Assembly: GCF_900168025.1 (NCBI RefSeq)
Contig: NZ_FUYN01000002.1
Location: forward strand, 1-64,000
Reading direction: 5' to 3'
Length of the DNA stretch: 64,000 bases
Origin: Acetoanaerobium noterae
GTDB taxonomy: Bacteria > Bacillota > Clostridia > Peptostreptococcales > Filifactoraceae
Shown here: piece after piece, positions 19,059 to 28,813 of the stretch
Numbering within the stretch: position 1 is the stretch's first letter
Layout of the letters: each line of letters opens with the position of its first letter
Position numbers and translations under genes: made by a program
The notes under the pieces: generated by a model
Told to the model about the DNA's origin: nothing
The model's input: the letters and a program-made list of their open reading frames with translations, nothing else
The model's database searches: none

Positions 19059-19886
19059 ATGAAAAAAATTTTTTCAGCAGGGATGTTTGTGCTTATCTAC
19101 CTTGCTGTATACTATGTGTTTCAGTACACATATATTATAGTAGCAACAACATACTACTATGTTTCAGATACCAAGCTACAAAACCTAGAGGTCATGGACT
19201 GGCTAAATAACAAGCTTCCATCGGCGATAGTTTTTGCGGCGGCGATATCCTTTTTAGTATATGCATGGATAGTAAAGGCTTCTAAGAAGAAGGACATATT
19301 CGATTACTGTAAATTCAATCCTATATCGCTACAAAAAACCACAGCGCTTGTTCTTGCAGGGCTTTCGCTAGTTTCTCTAAATGCTCTTGTAGTGGTAGGT
19401 ATAAGCATGTTACTTCCAGAAGCTTACGAAGCTCACGTAGAAAACATGATGGGACTTACCTCTTCTGGAGGATTATGGATGATATTTAGTGTAGGTCTAG
19501 CCGCTCCATTTATAGAGGAGGTCATGTTTAGGGGACTTATAACAAATGAGCTAGATAAAGTCATGTCCTATAAATGGGTGCTTTTTATTCAGGCACTGCT
19601 GTTTGGACTCTACCATATGAATGTAGCTCAAGGCATCTATACCTTTATACTAGCTATATTTATGGGACTTACACTTCACTGGACAAACTCTATCTGGGCG
19701 CCTATGATTATTCATATAGCAAATAATCTTTCGAGTGCCCTTATGTCAGAATATATAGATGCAAGCTCTGATATAGTAAACATTGGATTTGGAATATGGA
19801 TAGGCTTATCGCTTTTATTTATTCTTCCATTTACTTTAAAATATCTATATAAAACTAGAAGTGAGTGGACATCTGAGGAATACTAA
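19059..19886 (+). CDS. CPBP-family intramembrane metalloprotease (CAAX-type)
   Basis: 275 residues with about seven hydrophobic segments. The family motifs are present: EEVMFRG (153-159) and FGLYHMN (182-188, His186), which carry the metal-binding and catalytic residues of Abi/CPBP proteases. Members cleave within the membrane and include bacteriocin self-immunity proteins, but nothing here points to a bacteriocin. AGGAGG lies ~7 nt before the ATG. It follows the M20 gene in a probable two-gene unit. Confidence 0.88.
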   Translation: MKKIFSAGMFVLIYLAVYYVFQYTYIIVATTYYYVSDTKLQNLEVMDWLNNKLPSAIVFAAAISFLVYAWIVKASKKKDIFDYCKFNPISLQKTTALVLAGLSLVSLNALVVVGISMLLPEAYEAHVENMMGLTSSGGLWMIFSVGLAAPFIEEVMFRGLITNELDKVMSYKWVLFIQALLFGLYHMNVAQGIYTFILAIFMGLTLHWTNSIWAPMIIHIANNLSSALMSEYIDASSDIVNIGFGIWIGLSLLFILPFTLKYLYKTRSEWTSEEY

Positions 19887-20253
19887 AAAAAGAAATCGTC
19901 TATTAATGTAGTGAAAGATTACTAATGCCATAAGAAATTTTGGCACACAAAAAATAAAAATTAGACGTTTTATTGACGCACAGCTTTATAATTTACAACC
20001 TATAAAATTATGATAGTGTGTCAGTAAATGCCTACAAAATCGAACTTTTTATATGACAAATGGGAAAAGAGGCTAGCTTCATTTTTAATGAATTGGTCTC
20101 TTTTTTTAGAATCAAATCAATTTAGCAAACTTACACTCATTATAAAATCTTCAAAATAATGTTAAAATTTAATTAATAAGCTAGACTAAAATTTGACGGA
20201 TATGATTTATCCTATAAACATCGAGTTATGTAAAAAGATTAGGAGGAGAAAAA
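19887..20253 (+). other. Intergenic region with a terminator
   Basis: 367 bases between the CPBP gene and hutH. It contains a plausible terminator at 20065-20108 (AAAAGAG...CTCTTTT, inner TTCATT/AATGAA, T run). The region upstream of hutH is AT-rich, with TTGACG and TATAAA only 14 bp apart, so I do not call a promoter. Confidence 0.6.
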
Positions 20254-21789
20254 ATGCAAAACATCATTTTAACAGGAAATACTCTTACACTTGAGGACTT
20301 AGTAGAAGTAGCAAGACATGGGGCTACAGTTGAGCTAAGCGAAGAAGCTAGACAAAATGTAATTACATCTAGAGCTATAGTTGAAGATATAGTTGCAAAA
20401 GACAAGGTAGTATACGGAATAACTACAGGATTTGGTGAGTTTTCTAAGGTTAAGATTTCTCAGGAAGACTGTGCTCAGCTACAGGAAAACCTTATCAGAT
20501 CTCATGCTTGTGGATATGGACCATATTTTACTACTGATATAGTAAGAGCTATCATGCTTACTAGAGCAAATGCACTTTCTAAAGGATACTCAGGAGTAAG
20601 ACCTCAGACACTTGAGACTCTTATTGCTATGCTAAACAAAGGCGTTCATCCTCTAGTTCCAGAAAAAGGTTCATTAGGAGCATCTGGAGACTTAGCTCCA
20701 TTATCACATATGGTTCTTCCTATGCTTGGACTAGGAGAAGCAGAATATCAAGGCGTACATATGAGCGGAAAAGAAGCTATGGACAAAGCTGGCATTCCTA
20801 TAATTAAATTAGATGCAAAAGAAGGTCTTGCACTTATAAACGGAACTCAGGTGCTTACATCTACAGGAGCTCTTGCAGTTTATGATGCAATAGGCTTAAT
20901 CAAGCTTAGCGATATTACAGCAGCTCTTAGCGTAGAGGCACTTAGAGGTATTACTGATGCTTATGATCCACGTATTCACGTGATTCGTAACCAAAGAGGA
21001 CAGATGGTTACTGCTAAAAATATGCTTAAGCTACTTGAAGGAAGTACTTATGCAACAAGACAAGGCGAGTTAAGAGTACAAGATGCTTACTCATTAAGAT
21101 GTGTGCCTCAAGTTCACGGTGCTTCAAAAGACACTATATTATATGTAAAAGAAAAAGTTGAGCTAGAGCTAAATGCAGTAACAGACAATCCAATAGTTAC
21201 AAGAGAAGGCGATATCATCTCTGGAGGAAACTTCCACGGCGAGCCTATGGCAGTAGTATTTGACTTTTTAGGAATAGGAGCAGCTGAAATAGGAGGTATT
21301 TCTGAGAGAAGACTAGAAAGACTTATCAATCCTCAACTAAATGACCTTCCAGCTTTCTTAACAAAAGACGGAGGCTTAAGCTCAGGATTTATGATTACTC
21401 AGTATGCAGCAGCGGCTCTAGTATCAGAAAACAAAATACTTGCTCACCCTGCATCAGTAGATTCTATACCTTCATCTGCAAACCAAGAAGATATAGTAAG
21501 TATGGGAACAATAGCTGCTCGTACAGCTAGAGATATAATAGACAACGTTAAAAGAGTTCTTACTACTGAGCTTATGGCAGCTTGCCAGGCTATAGATTTT
21601 AGAGCAAATGATGGATTTGTTCTAGGAATAGGAACTCAGCCAGCTTACGATGTAATCAGAAGAGATGTTAAATTCATGGAAAACGACAATAACATAGAAA
21701 TGTACAAAGAGCTTGATAAAATAACTGCTCTTATAGATTCTCGTGAAATCCTAGCTGCAGTTGAAAAAGCTGTTGAGTTAGAATACTAG
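20254..21789 (+). CDS. hutH: Histidine ammonia-lyase
   Basis: Removes ammonia from L-histidine to give urocanate, the first step of histidine degradation; cytoplasmic tetramer. At 511 residues it has the standard length. The Ala143-Ser144-Gly145 triad in GSLGASGDLAPL forms the MIO cofactor. YGITTGFG near 54-61 supplies the conserved active-site Tyr. AGGAGGAG precedes the ATG. hutU follows after 29 nt with no terminator between them, so they form an operon that carries histidine to imidazolone propionate. hutI and the later steps are not in this window. Confidence 0.97.
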   Translation: MQNIILTGNTLTLEDLVEVARHGATVELSEEARQNVITSRAIVEDIVAKDKVVYGITTGFGEFSKVKISQEDCAQLQENLIRSHACGYGPYFTTDIVRAIMLTRANALSKGYSGVRPQTLETLIAMLNKGVHPLVPEKGSLGASGDLAPLSHMVLPMLGLGEAEYQGVHMSGKEAMDKAGIPIIKLDAKEGLALINGTQVLTSTGALAVYDAIGLIKLSDITAALSVEALRGITDAYDPRIHVIRNQRGQMVTAKNMLKLLEGSTYATRQGELRVQDAYSLRCVPQVHGASKDTILYVKEKVELELNAVTDNPIVTREGDIISGGNFHGEPMAVVFDFLGIGAAEIGGISERRLERLINPQLNDLPAFLTKDGGLSSGFMITQYAAAALVSENKILAHPASVDSIPSSANQEDIVSMGTIAARTARDIIDNVKRVLTTELMAACQAIDFRANDGFVLGIGTQPAYDVIRRDVKFMENDNNIEMYKELDKITALIDSREILAAVEKAVELEY

Positions 21790-21818
21790 AAGATTAAAGA
21801 AAGGGGAAACTTTAAATC

Positions 21819-23849
21819 ATGATGAACAATACTGAAATTGCAGGAGCTATGACAATTAAGCTAGATGACTTCTTACCTGAGATGCCAAAGTTTGAGGAAG
21901 GTATCAGAAGAGCTCCAGACAGAGGATTTAGACTGACAAAAGAGCAAACAGAGGTAGCACTTAAAAATGCACTTAGATATATACCTGAAAAATACCATGC
22001 TCAGATGATTCCTGAGTTTTTAGAGGAACTAACTACAAAAGGAAGAATCTATGGATATAGATTCAGACCAGAAGGAAGAATCTACGGAAAATCTATCAAT
22101 GATTACAAAGGAAACTGCGTAGAGGGTAAAGCTTTCCAAGTTATGATAGACAACAACCTAGACTTTGAAATCGCACTATATCCATATGAGCTAGTAACAT
22201 ATGGAGAAACAGGAAGCGTATGCCAAAACTGGATGCAATATCAATTAATCAAAAAATACTTAGAGGTTATGACTCAAGATCAAACTCTAGTAATAGAATC
22301 AGGACATCCACTTGGATTATTCAAATCAAAGCCTGATGCACCTAGAGTTATCATCACAAACGCCCTTATGATAGGTATGTTTGACAATATGAAAGACTGG
22401 GAAATAGCTGAGCAGATGGGTGTTGCAAACTATGGACAAATGACTGCTGGAGGCTGGATGTATATAGGACCTCAAGGTATAGTTCATGGAACTTACAACA
22501 CACTTCTTAATGCAGGAAGATTAAAGCTAGGTCTAGGAAAAGATGCGAACCTAGAAGGAAAACTATTCATAACTTCAGGACTTGGAGGAATGAGTGGAGC
22601 TCAAGGTAAAGCATGTGAGATTGCAAAAGGTGTGGCAATAATAGCTGAGGTAGATGAGTCTCGTATAGAAACTAGACATTCTCAAGGCTGGGTAAGCAAG
22701 AAATCAGCAGATTTAAAAGAGGTATTTGCATGGGCGAAAGAAGCTCAAGAAAGCAAAACATCAATATCTATTGCTTATCATGGAAATATTGTAGATGTAC
22801 TAAAATACGCTGTAGACAACAACATTCACATAGATTTACTATCTGACCAGACATCTTGCCATAACGTGTATGACGGCGGATATTGTCCAGAAGGCATTAC
22901 ATTTGAAGAGCGTACTAGATTACTAGCTGAAGAGCCAGAAAAATTCAGAGCTATGGTAGAGTCTACACTTAAGCATCACTATGAGCTTATCAAGACGCTT
23001 ACATCAAGAGGAGTATACTTCTTTGACTACGGAAATGCATTTATGAAATCAATCTATGATGCAGGAGTAAAAGAAATAGCTAAAAATGGAATAGACGAAA
23101 AAGACGGCTTTATCTGGCCATCATATGTAGAAGACATTATGGGACCACTGCTATTTGACTATGGCTATGGACCATTTAGATGGGTATGCCTTACAGGAGA
23201 CCATGAAGATTTAGTAAGAACTGATAGAGCTGCTATGGACTGCATCGATCCAAATAGACGTTACCAAGACCTTGATAACTACAACTGGATAAGAGATGCT
23301 GAAGAAAACAAGATGGTAGTAGGTACACAAGCTAGAATTCTTTATCAAGATGCAGAAGGTCGTGTAAACATAGCTCTTAAATTTAACGATATGGTTAGAA
23401 AAGGTGAAGTAGGACCGATAATGCTAGGTAGAGACCACCACGATGTATCAGGTACAGACTCTCCATTTAGAGAAACATCAAACATCAAAGACGGAAGTAA
23501 TGTAATGGCTGATATGGCTGTACAGTGCTATGCAGGAAACGCAGCTAGAGGAATGAGCCTTATCGCTCTTCATAACGGAGGAGGAGTTGGTATTGGTAAA
23601 TCAATCAACGGAGGCTTTGGACTAGTACTAGATGGAAGCCATAGAGTTGATGAGATAATCAAATCAGCTATGCTTTGGGACGTAATGGGTGGAGTTGCTA
23701 GACGTTCATGGGCTAGAAACGAAAACTCAATCGAAACAAGTGCAAAATTCAATGAAAACTATGCTGGCTCAGGTCATATTACACTTCCATATGTGGCTGA
23801 TGACAGCGCAGTAAAATCTGCTGTAGCAAAGATATTTGAAGGAAAATAA
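21819..23849 (+). CDS. hutU: Urocanate hydratase, long form
   Basis: Hydrates urocanate to 4-imidazolone-5-propionate using tightly bound NAD+. 676 residues, about 120 longer than the ~555-residue Bacillus/Pseudomonas enzyme; longer forms are known among anaerobes. Recognisable blocks include NYGQMTAGGWMYIGPQGIVH, TSGLGGMSGAQ (the NAD-binding glycine stretch) and DQTSCHNVYDGGY. Two adjacent ATGs (21819, 21822) are possible; the ribosome site AAGGGGA lies about 12 nt upstream. A strong terminator follows. Confidence 0.95.
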   Translation: MMNNTEIAGAMTIKLDDFLPEMPKFEEGIRRAPDRGFRLTKEQTEVALKNALRYIPEKYHAQMIPEFLEELTTKGRIYGYRFRPEGRIYGKSINDYKGNCVEGKAFQVMIDNNLDFEIALYPYELVTYGETGSVCQNWMQYQLIKKYLEVMTQDQTLVIESGHPLGLFKSKPDAPRVIITNALMIGMFDNMKDWEIAEQMGVANYGQMTAGGWMYIGPQGIVHGTYNTLLNAGRLKLGLGKDANLEGKLFITSGLGGMSGAQGKACEIAKGVAIIAEVDESRIETRHSQGWVSKKSADLKEVFAWAKEAQESKTSISIAYHGNIVDVLKYAVDNNIHIDLLSDQTSCHNVYDGGYCPEGITFEERTRLLAEEPEKFRAMVESTLKHHYELIKTLTSRGVYFFDYGNAFMKSIYDAGVKEIAKNGIDEKDGFIWPSYVEDIMGPLLFDYGYGPFRWVCLTGDHEDLVRTDRAAMDCIDPNRRYQDLDNYNWIRDAEENKMVVGTQARILYQDAEGRVNIALKFNDMVRKGEVGPIMLGRDHHDVSGTDSPFRETSNIKDGSNVMADMAVQCYAGNAARGMSLIALHNGGGVGIGKSINGGFGLVLDGSHRVDEIIKSAMLWDVMGGVARRSWARNENSIETSAKFNENYAGSGHITLPYVADDSAVKSAVAKIFEGK

Positions 23850-23873
23850 AAAGTATATAAACCAAATAACTAT

Positions 23874-23905
23874 CCCCTCTGCCTTAATTGGCAGGGGGTT
23901 TTTTA
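23874..23905 (+). terminator. Terminator of hutH-hutU
   Basis: CCCCTCTGCC / GGCAGGGGG with a six-base loop and a six-T tail. Confidence 0.93.
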
Positions 23906-23988
23906 ATTGTAAGCTCAGACTATGAGCCTTTTTGTTATTAGAAAAATATATAAATTCAAGTAGTTTTGGGTATGAATATTAAAGTTCC

Positions 23989-24675
23989 ATGTTAATAATA
24001 AAAAAAAAGAGAAAGAGGGTGAGCAAAATAACCTTTATAAAAAACGTTTTTAGTCTTTTTATGGAAAGAAAAGAATTTTTCCTCACATTATTTATACAGC
24101 ATATGTATCTAACATTTTTAGCTATATTAATAATCACAGTTATAGGTATTGCAGTTGGTATTTATATGACGAGAAATAAGGTTATAGCAGGGTTTATTAT
24201 GGGAACAGTGAATATAATATACACTATTCCATCTATTGCTCTTTTTGGATTTTTGGTGGCATTAACTGGTGTAGGAAATAAAAGTGCTCTTATTGCACTT
24301 TGCATATATGGGCTTCTTCCTGTAATTAGAAACACATATGTTGGGATAAACGAGGTAGACCCTTTTTTAATTCAAGCAGCTACGGGAATGGGAAGTACGG
24401 ATAGACAGCTTTTGCTAAAGGTTCAAATTCCTCTTGCTCTTCCTGTTATTTTTGCAGGGTTTAGAACTATGGTAGTAATGACTATAGCACTTGGAGCAAT
24501 TGCATCATTTATAGGAGCTGGAGGACTAGGTGTAGCAATCTGGAGAGGAATAACGACTAATTTTCCTGAAATGACTTTTGCAGGAAGCCTTTTAGTTGCA
24601 GGCTTAGCTTTTGTGGTTGATTTTATATTAGGATTGGTTGAAAGGCTCATGAAAAATCAATATGTGAGCACCTAA
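23989..24675 (+). CDS. Glycine betaine/carnitine/choline ABC transporter permease
   Basis: 228 residues with about five or six hydrophobic segments, of the OpuCB/OpuCD type (blocks TVNIIYTIPSIALFGFLV and IGAGGLG). It forms the membrane channel of an osmoprotectant importer. The start is uncertain: ATG 23989 has a weak ribosome site, and GTG 24019 in the same frame is an alternative. It is first of three genes (permease, binding lipoprotein, ATPase) with 10-nt and 1-nt-overlap junctions. Only one permease is present, so it probably homodimerises. Substrate is inferred from family. Confidence 0.88.
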   Translation: MLIIKKKRKRVSKITFIKNVFSLFMERKEFFLTLFIQHMYLTFLAILIITVIGIAVGIYMTRNKVIAGFIMGTVNIIYTIPSIALFGFLVALTGVGNKSALIALCIYGLLPVIRNTYVGINEVDPFLIQAATGMGSTDRQLLLKVQIPLALPVIFAGFRTMVVMTIALGAIASFIGAGGLGVAIWRGITTNFPEMTFAGSLLVAGLAFVVDFILGLVERLMKNQYVST

Positions 24676-24685
24676 GGAGGATAAA

Positions 24686-25573
24686 ATGAAAAGAATACTA
24701 GCAGGACTGATATTAACAGCAATACTTTTGACGCTTACAGCTTGCTCTAGTCAAGAACCAAAAACTGTAGTAATTGCATCAAAGCCTCATTCTGAGCAGT
24801 ATATTTTGGCTGAGATGCTATCTCTTCTTATAGAGAATCATACTGACATAAAAGTGGAGAAAAAGCTTGGAATAGGTGGAGGAACATCTAATATACATCC
24901 AGCTATGTTAAGTGGTGATTTTGATATATATCCAGAGTATACAGGAACAGGATTGTTGTTTGTGCTAAAAGAGGATCTTATAACAGATTCAGATGAGCTT
25001 TATAAAAGAGTACAAGATAGATATCTAGAGGAATACAATATTAAGTGGCTAGGCTTATATGGATTTAATAACACCTACGCCCTTGCTGTAAAGGAATCTA
25101 CAGCTCAGACTTATAACCTAGAAACCTATGATGATTTGGCTTTAGCTAGCAAGGATTTAGTGTTTGGAGCAGAATATGATTTCTTTGAAAGAGACGATGG
25201 ATATGAAGCGCTAAAGGATGTTTATGGATTTGAGTTCAAGGATACTAAGGAAATGGATATTGGACTTAAGTACGAAGCTATAGGCTCTGATGAAGTAGAT
25301 GTAATAAATGCATTTTCAACTGACGGACTAATCAAGCAATATAATTTAAAGGTGCTAGAAGATAATAAAAATTTCTTCCCAGCCTATCAAGCAGCTACAC
25401 TTATAAGAAAAGAAACTCTAGATAAATATCCTGAGCTTGAAGAGGTTCTTGAAAAGCTAACAGGGCAGATATCAGATGATGAAATGATACAGATGAATTA
25501 TCAAGTTGAAAAAGAGAATATGGATCCAAGAGATGTGGCAGAGCAGTTTTTAAAAGCAAAGGGACTGATATAA
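24686..25573 (+). CDS. Osmoprotectant ABC transporter substrate-binding lipoprotein
   Basis: 295 residues, OpuCC type. The signal peptide ends in the lipobox LTAC (Cys20), so the protein is anchored outside the membrane. Family blocks: SKPHSEQYILAEM near the start of the mature protein and DFDIYPEYTGTG. It delivers a quaternary amine such as betaine, carnitine or choline to the permease. Betaine would serve as osmolyte and, in Stickland fermenters, as an electron acceptor; the latter is inference. GGAGG is 6 nt before the ATG. The stop codon shares one base with the ATPase start (TAATG). Confidence 0.9.
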   Translation: MKRILAGLILTAILLTLTACSSQEPKTVVIASKPHSEQYILAEMLSLLIENHTDIKVEKKLGIGGGTSNIHPAMLSGDFDIYPEYTGTGLLFVLKEDLITDSDELYKRVQDRYLEEYNIKWLGLYGFNNTYALAVKESTAQTYNLETYDDLALASKDLVFGAEYDFFERDDGYEALKDVYGFEFKDTKEMDIGLKYEAIGSDEVDVINAFSTDGLIKQYNLKVLEDNKNFFPAYQAATLIRKETLDKYPELEEVLEKLTGQISDDEMIQMNYQVEKENMDPRDVAEQFLKAKGLI

Positions 25574-26532
25574 TGGCAATAATTGAATTTAGTGAAGTGA
25601 GCAAAGCCTATAGTGAAAATGTAGTATTAGACAAATTTTCCTTAGCTATAGAGCAAGGTGAGTTTTTGGTATTACTAGGTCCTTCAGGCTGTGGAAAAAC
25701 CACTATATTAAAAATGATAAACGGACTACTCATACCTGATTCAGGGGAAATAAACATAAAGGGTAAGCAAATAGATGAGTATGATTTAATTGAATTAAGA
25801 CGGGGTATAGGTTATGTTATCCAGCAAATCGGACTGCTTCCACACTTGACAGTCGAAGACAATATTTGCTTTGTACTAGATTTATTAAAAAGGCCAGAGA
25901 CTGAGAAAAAATCAGTAGCAAAGGAGCTTATAAAACTAGTAGGTATGGATGAAAGCATGCTTAGAAGATATCCTAAAGAGCTAAGCGGAGGACAACAGCA
26001 AAGAGTAGGGGTTGCTAGAGCCTTAGCAGCAAATCCAGAAATTATTCTTATGGATGAACCATTTGGGGCAGTGGATGAAATAACTAGGAGAAATCTTCAA
26101 GATGAACTAATCAAAATCCATAGCAAGCTTAAAAAAACTATAATCTTTGTCACTCATGATATAGAAGAGGCTATAAAATTAGGTACAAGAATAGTGCTTC
26201 TAAACAATGGGGTAATAGAGAGAAATGAAAAAAAGAGGGATTTTGTATTAGTAAATGACAGAAGTGAATATGCCAAGAAATTCTTTGAGTCAAAGGATTT
26301 TATGGCTTACCTTAATACAATAAAAATCAAGGATTTAGTAATAAAGCAGTCAGATATAAGCTTTGACCTTTATGACAGCAGTAGCGTAGTAAAATATGAC
26401 GCTACTGTACTTCAAGGGATTCAAAAAAGCATAGAGCTTGGAAAAGAGACTATTCTAACAGTTGATGAAGAAAACAACCCATATGGTTGGTTTTCCTTAA
26501 CAGAGATATATACAAGACTAATAATTAAATAA
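25573..26532 (+). CDS. Osmoprotectant ABC transporter ATP-binding protein
   Basis: 319 residues. ABC ATPase motifs in order: Walker A GPSGCGKTT (about 36-44), signature LSGGQQQRVG, Walker B ILMDEPFG, H-loop VTHD. The C-terminal ~80 residues resemble a shortened CBS region; OpuCA/OpuA ATPases use paired CBS domains to sense ionic strength, and only a partial module seems to be left. It is translationally coupled to the binding protein by a one-base overlap. Confidence 0.92.
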   Translation: MAIIEFSEVSKAYSENVVLDKFSLAIEQGEFLVLLGPSGCGKTTILKMINGLLIPDSGEINIKGKQIDEYDLIELRRGIGYVIQQIGLLPHLTVEDNICFVLDLLKRPETEKKSVAKELIKLVGMDESMLRRYPKELSGGQQQRVGVARALAANPEIILMDEPFGAVDEITRRNLQDELIKIHSKLKKTIIFVTHDIEEAIKLGTRIVLLNNGVIERNEKKRDFVLVNDRSEYAKKFFESKDFMAYLNTIKIKDLVIKQSDISFDLYDSSSVVKYDATVLQGIQKSIELGKETILTVDEENNPYGWFSLTEIYTRLIIK

Positions 26533-26641
26533 TATTTAACTTTTGGCTATTGAGAATATATGAGAACAGGATTATAATATAGTTTATATTTTGTTTAATA
26601 TTAATTTAATTATTATGATTATAAATTGAGGGGTGAAGTCT

Positions 26642-28723
26642 ATGGGCAAAAATGTTCAACAAAGTATTCAAACAAAGTCTGGACTTGCAAAGCAAATCCT
26701 AGTGACTTTATTGCCACCTATTTTAATTGTTATGGTGGTGCTTTCAAGCATTGGATATATGTATTCAAAGATGATGATAGAAGAAGAAATATCCTATCAG
26801 ATGGAGTATAAGCTAGAGCATACTATAGCTGAGATAAATCAGTCGCTTATAGCACACAAACGACTAGGAGAAGCTTTAGGAAAAACAGTAGCATCAAATC
26901 CCAATGCACTGACTCAGCCAGAATATGAAGCACTACTAGAGAGTTATTTGGAGGTAAATGACGATACCTTTGGAATAGGAGTTTGGTTTGAGCCAAATAT
27001 TTATAATAATATGCCAGCTTACTCTCCTTATGCATACAAAGATGGAGCAGGAATAGTGATAGACAATAGCTACTGGACAGAAGGAGTAGATATCTGGAAT
27101 GAGTCATGGTATAGGATAGGTGCAGATTCAAGTGGAGAAGGAGCTTGGTCAGAGCCATACTACGACCCTGGAACAGATGTGACTATGATTACTTTTTCAT
27201 ATCCTATAGTAAGGGATTCTGCAGTTATAGGTGTTGTTACAGCAGATATAGACCTTACAAGTATTCAAAAGATGGTGGCTGATGTCGAGCTTGCTAAAGG
27301 TGGAAGTGCCTTGCTTATAAGTAAGGAAGGCTTATATATGGCAGGTATTAATAAGGATGCTATCATGAAAAACAACATAGTAGAAGATGAAACTACTTTA
27401 TTTCACAGCGTATCAGGGGATATATTATCTGGAAAGCTCGGGAATACCAGTATAGAAGCAAATGGTGGAAAAAACCTTATCTATTATGATATGGCAAAGG
27501 AGACTAATTGGGCAGTAGTTATAGAAATTCCTGAAAAGCAGCTTTTTGAAGGGCTAAATAAGCTACTTGGAATATTTGCAGCTACATGTATAGGCTCTAT
27601 TATTATACTGGCGATTATAATAGCTTACTTTGCATCCAATCTATCTAAAAGATCTAAGCGTATAAGTAAAGTTGCTGAGCATATTTCAGATGGATATTTA
27701 GCTGAAGAGATAGATGCCAAGGACGTGAATAAAAACGATGAACTAGGAGATATTGCTAGAGCATTTTCTAATATGCAGCAACAGCTTCAGAGCATAATTG
27801 GCGGATTTAAAGAGGATTCTGTAAAAATAGACGAAAGCTCTAAACTGTTATCTTCATTTTCTCAAGATATGAGTACTACAGCTGAAAGTGTTGCTATGGC
27901 AATAAGTGATGTGGCAGCTGGCTCAGCTGACCAGTTCGAAAAGCTTAAGCTAATTTCAGAAACCATGTATGGCTTTGCAGAGGATATAGAGCAGATGTCA
28001 AAAGAAGTAAAAGGCATAGAAGAATCTTCAAGCAATATAAAAACCTTGGCAGATTCAAGCTCTACTGAAATGAATATGGTTACAGAATCCTTTGATGGAC
28101 TTTACAATAACTTTAGTTCTCTTATAGAAAAGGTTAAGCTAGTAGGAGATAACGTAAGCAAGGTAAATGAAATCACAGAGCTCATAAACGAAATATCTGA
28201 CCAGACAAACCTTCTAGCACTAAACGCAGCAATAGAAGCAGCAAGAGCTGGAGAAGCAGGAAGAGGCTTTGCAGTAGTAGCTGATGAAATCAGAAAGCTA
28301 GCAGAAAAAAGCAGGGAATCTTCTGAAGAAATAAATTCAATCATAAGCTCAGTAGCAGTTGAAACAGATGGAATGATTAATTCTACTAAAGCTGTAAGCG
28401 AAGAAATAAATGAACAAAAATCCAATATTCAAAAAGCCATAGAATCCTTTGAGAATATAAAGGATTCAGTAGATGAGATTAAGCCAAAGATAGACAAGGC
28501 ATATGAAGAATCTCAGAGAATCATAGATAAAAAAGATGATATCCTAGTAAACATCAATCTAGTAAGCGAGATATCTGAAAACTCAGCGGCAACAGCTCAG
28601 GAGATAGCTGCATCAGCAGAGGAAATGAGCGCATCAGTTGAAGAGGTAACCTCATCAGCAATTACTCTTAACTCCATGACAGAGGAAATGAAGGAAAGAG
28701 TTGAGTTTTTTAAGATGGACTAA
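26642..28723 (+). CDS. Methyl-accepting chemotaxis protein with extracellular Cache domain
   Basis: 693 residues from ATG 26642; the in-frame GTG at 26633 lies inside the ribosome site GAGGGG, so I prefer the ATG. First membrane span ~20-45, then a dCache-type sensor ([10 protein letters not shown], then WNESWYR), second span ~308-335, HAMP, and the conserved signalling hairpin near 519 ([19 protein letters not shown]). It sits right after the betaine importer genes, but no shared transcript is evident. The ligand is unknown; dCache receptors often bind amino acids or amines. Confidence 0.94.
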   Translation: MGKNVQQSIQTKSGLAKQILVTLLPPILIVMVVLSSIGYMYSKMMIEEEISYQMEYKLEHTIAEINQSLIAHKRLGEALGKTVASNPNALTQPEYEALLESYLEVNDDTFGIGVWFEPNIYNNMPAYSPYAYKDGAGIVIDNSYWTEGVDIWNESWYRIGADSSGEGAWSEPYYDPGTDVTMITFSYPIVRDSAVIGVVTADIDLTSIQKMVADVELAKGGSALLISKEGLYMAGINKDAIMKNNIVEDETTLFHSVSGDILSGKLGNTSIEANGGKNLIYYDMAKETNWAVVIEIPEKQLFEGLNKLLGIFAATCIGSIIILAIIIAYFASNLSKRSKRISKVAEHISDGYLAEEIDAKDVNKNDELGDIARAFSNMQQQLQSIIGGFKEDSVKIDESSKLLSSFSQDMSTTAESVAMAISDVAAGSADQFEKLKLISETMYGFAEDIEQMSKEVKGIEESSSNIKTLADSSSTEMNMVTESFDGLYNNFSSLIEKVKLVGDNVSKVNEITELINEISDQTNLLALNAAIEAARAGEAGRGFAVVADEIRKLAEKSRESSEEINSIISSVAVETDGMINSTKAVSEEINEQKSNIQKAIESFENIKDSVDEIKPKIDKAYEESQRIIDKKDDILVNINLVSEISENSAATAQEIAASAEEMSASVEEVTSSAITLNSMTEEMKERVEFFKMD

Positions 28724-28760
28724 AAATTTAGACCTATGATTTTAAAAATTAATATATAGA

Positions 28761-28799
28761 TTAAAAATAAGCTGGGCATATGCACCAGCTTATTTTTAA
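28761..28799. terminator. Bidirectional terminator between convergent chemoreceptor genes
   Basis: 15-bp perfect arms TTAAAAATAAGCTGG / CCAGCTTATTTTTAA with T runs on both strands, between the convergent genes at 26642 and 28814. Confidence 0.92.
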
Positions 28800-28813
28800 T
28801 TAAGGGAGTTTAT

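Noticed and set aside
20165-20215. Promoter TTGACG...TATAAA upstream of hutH
   Set aside because: The spacer is only 14 bp, too short for a standard sigma-A promoter.
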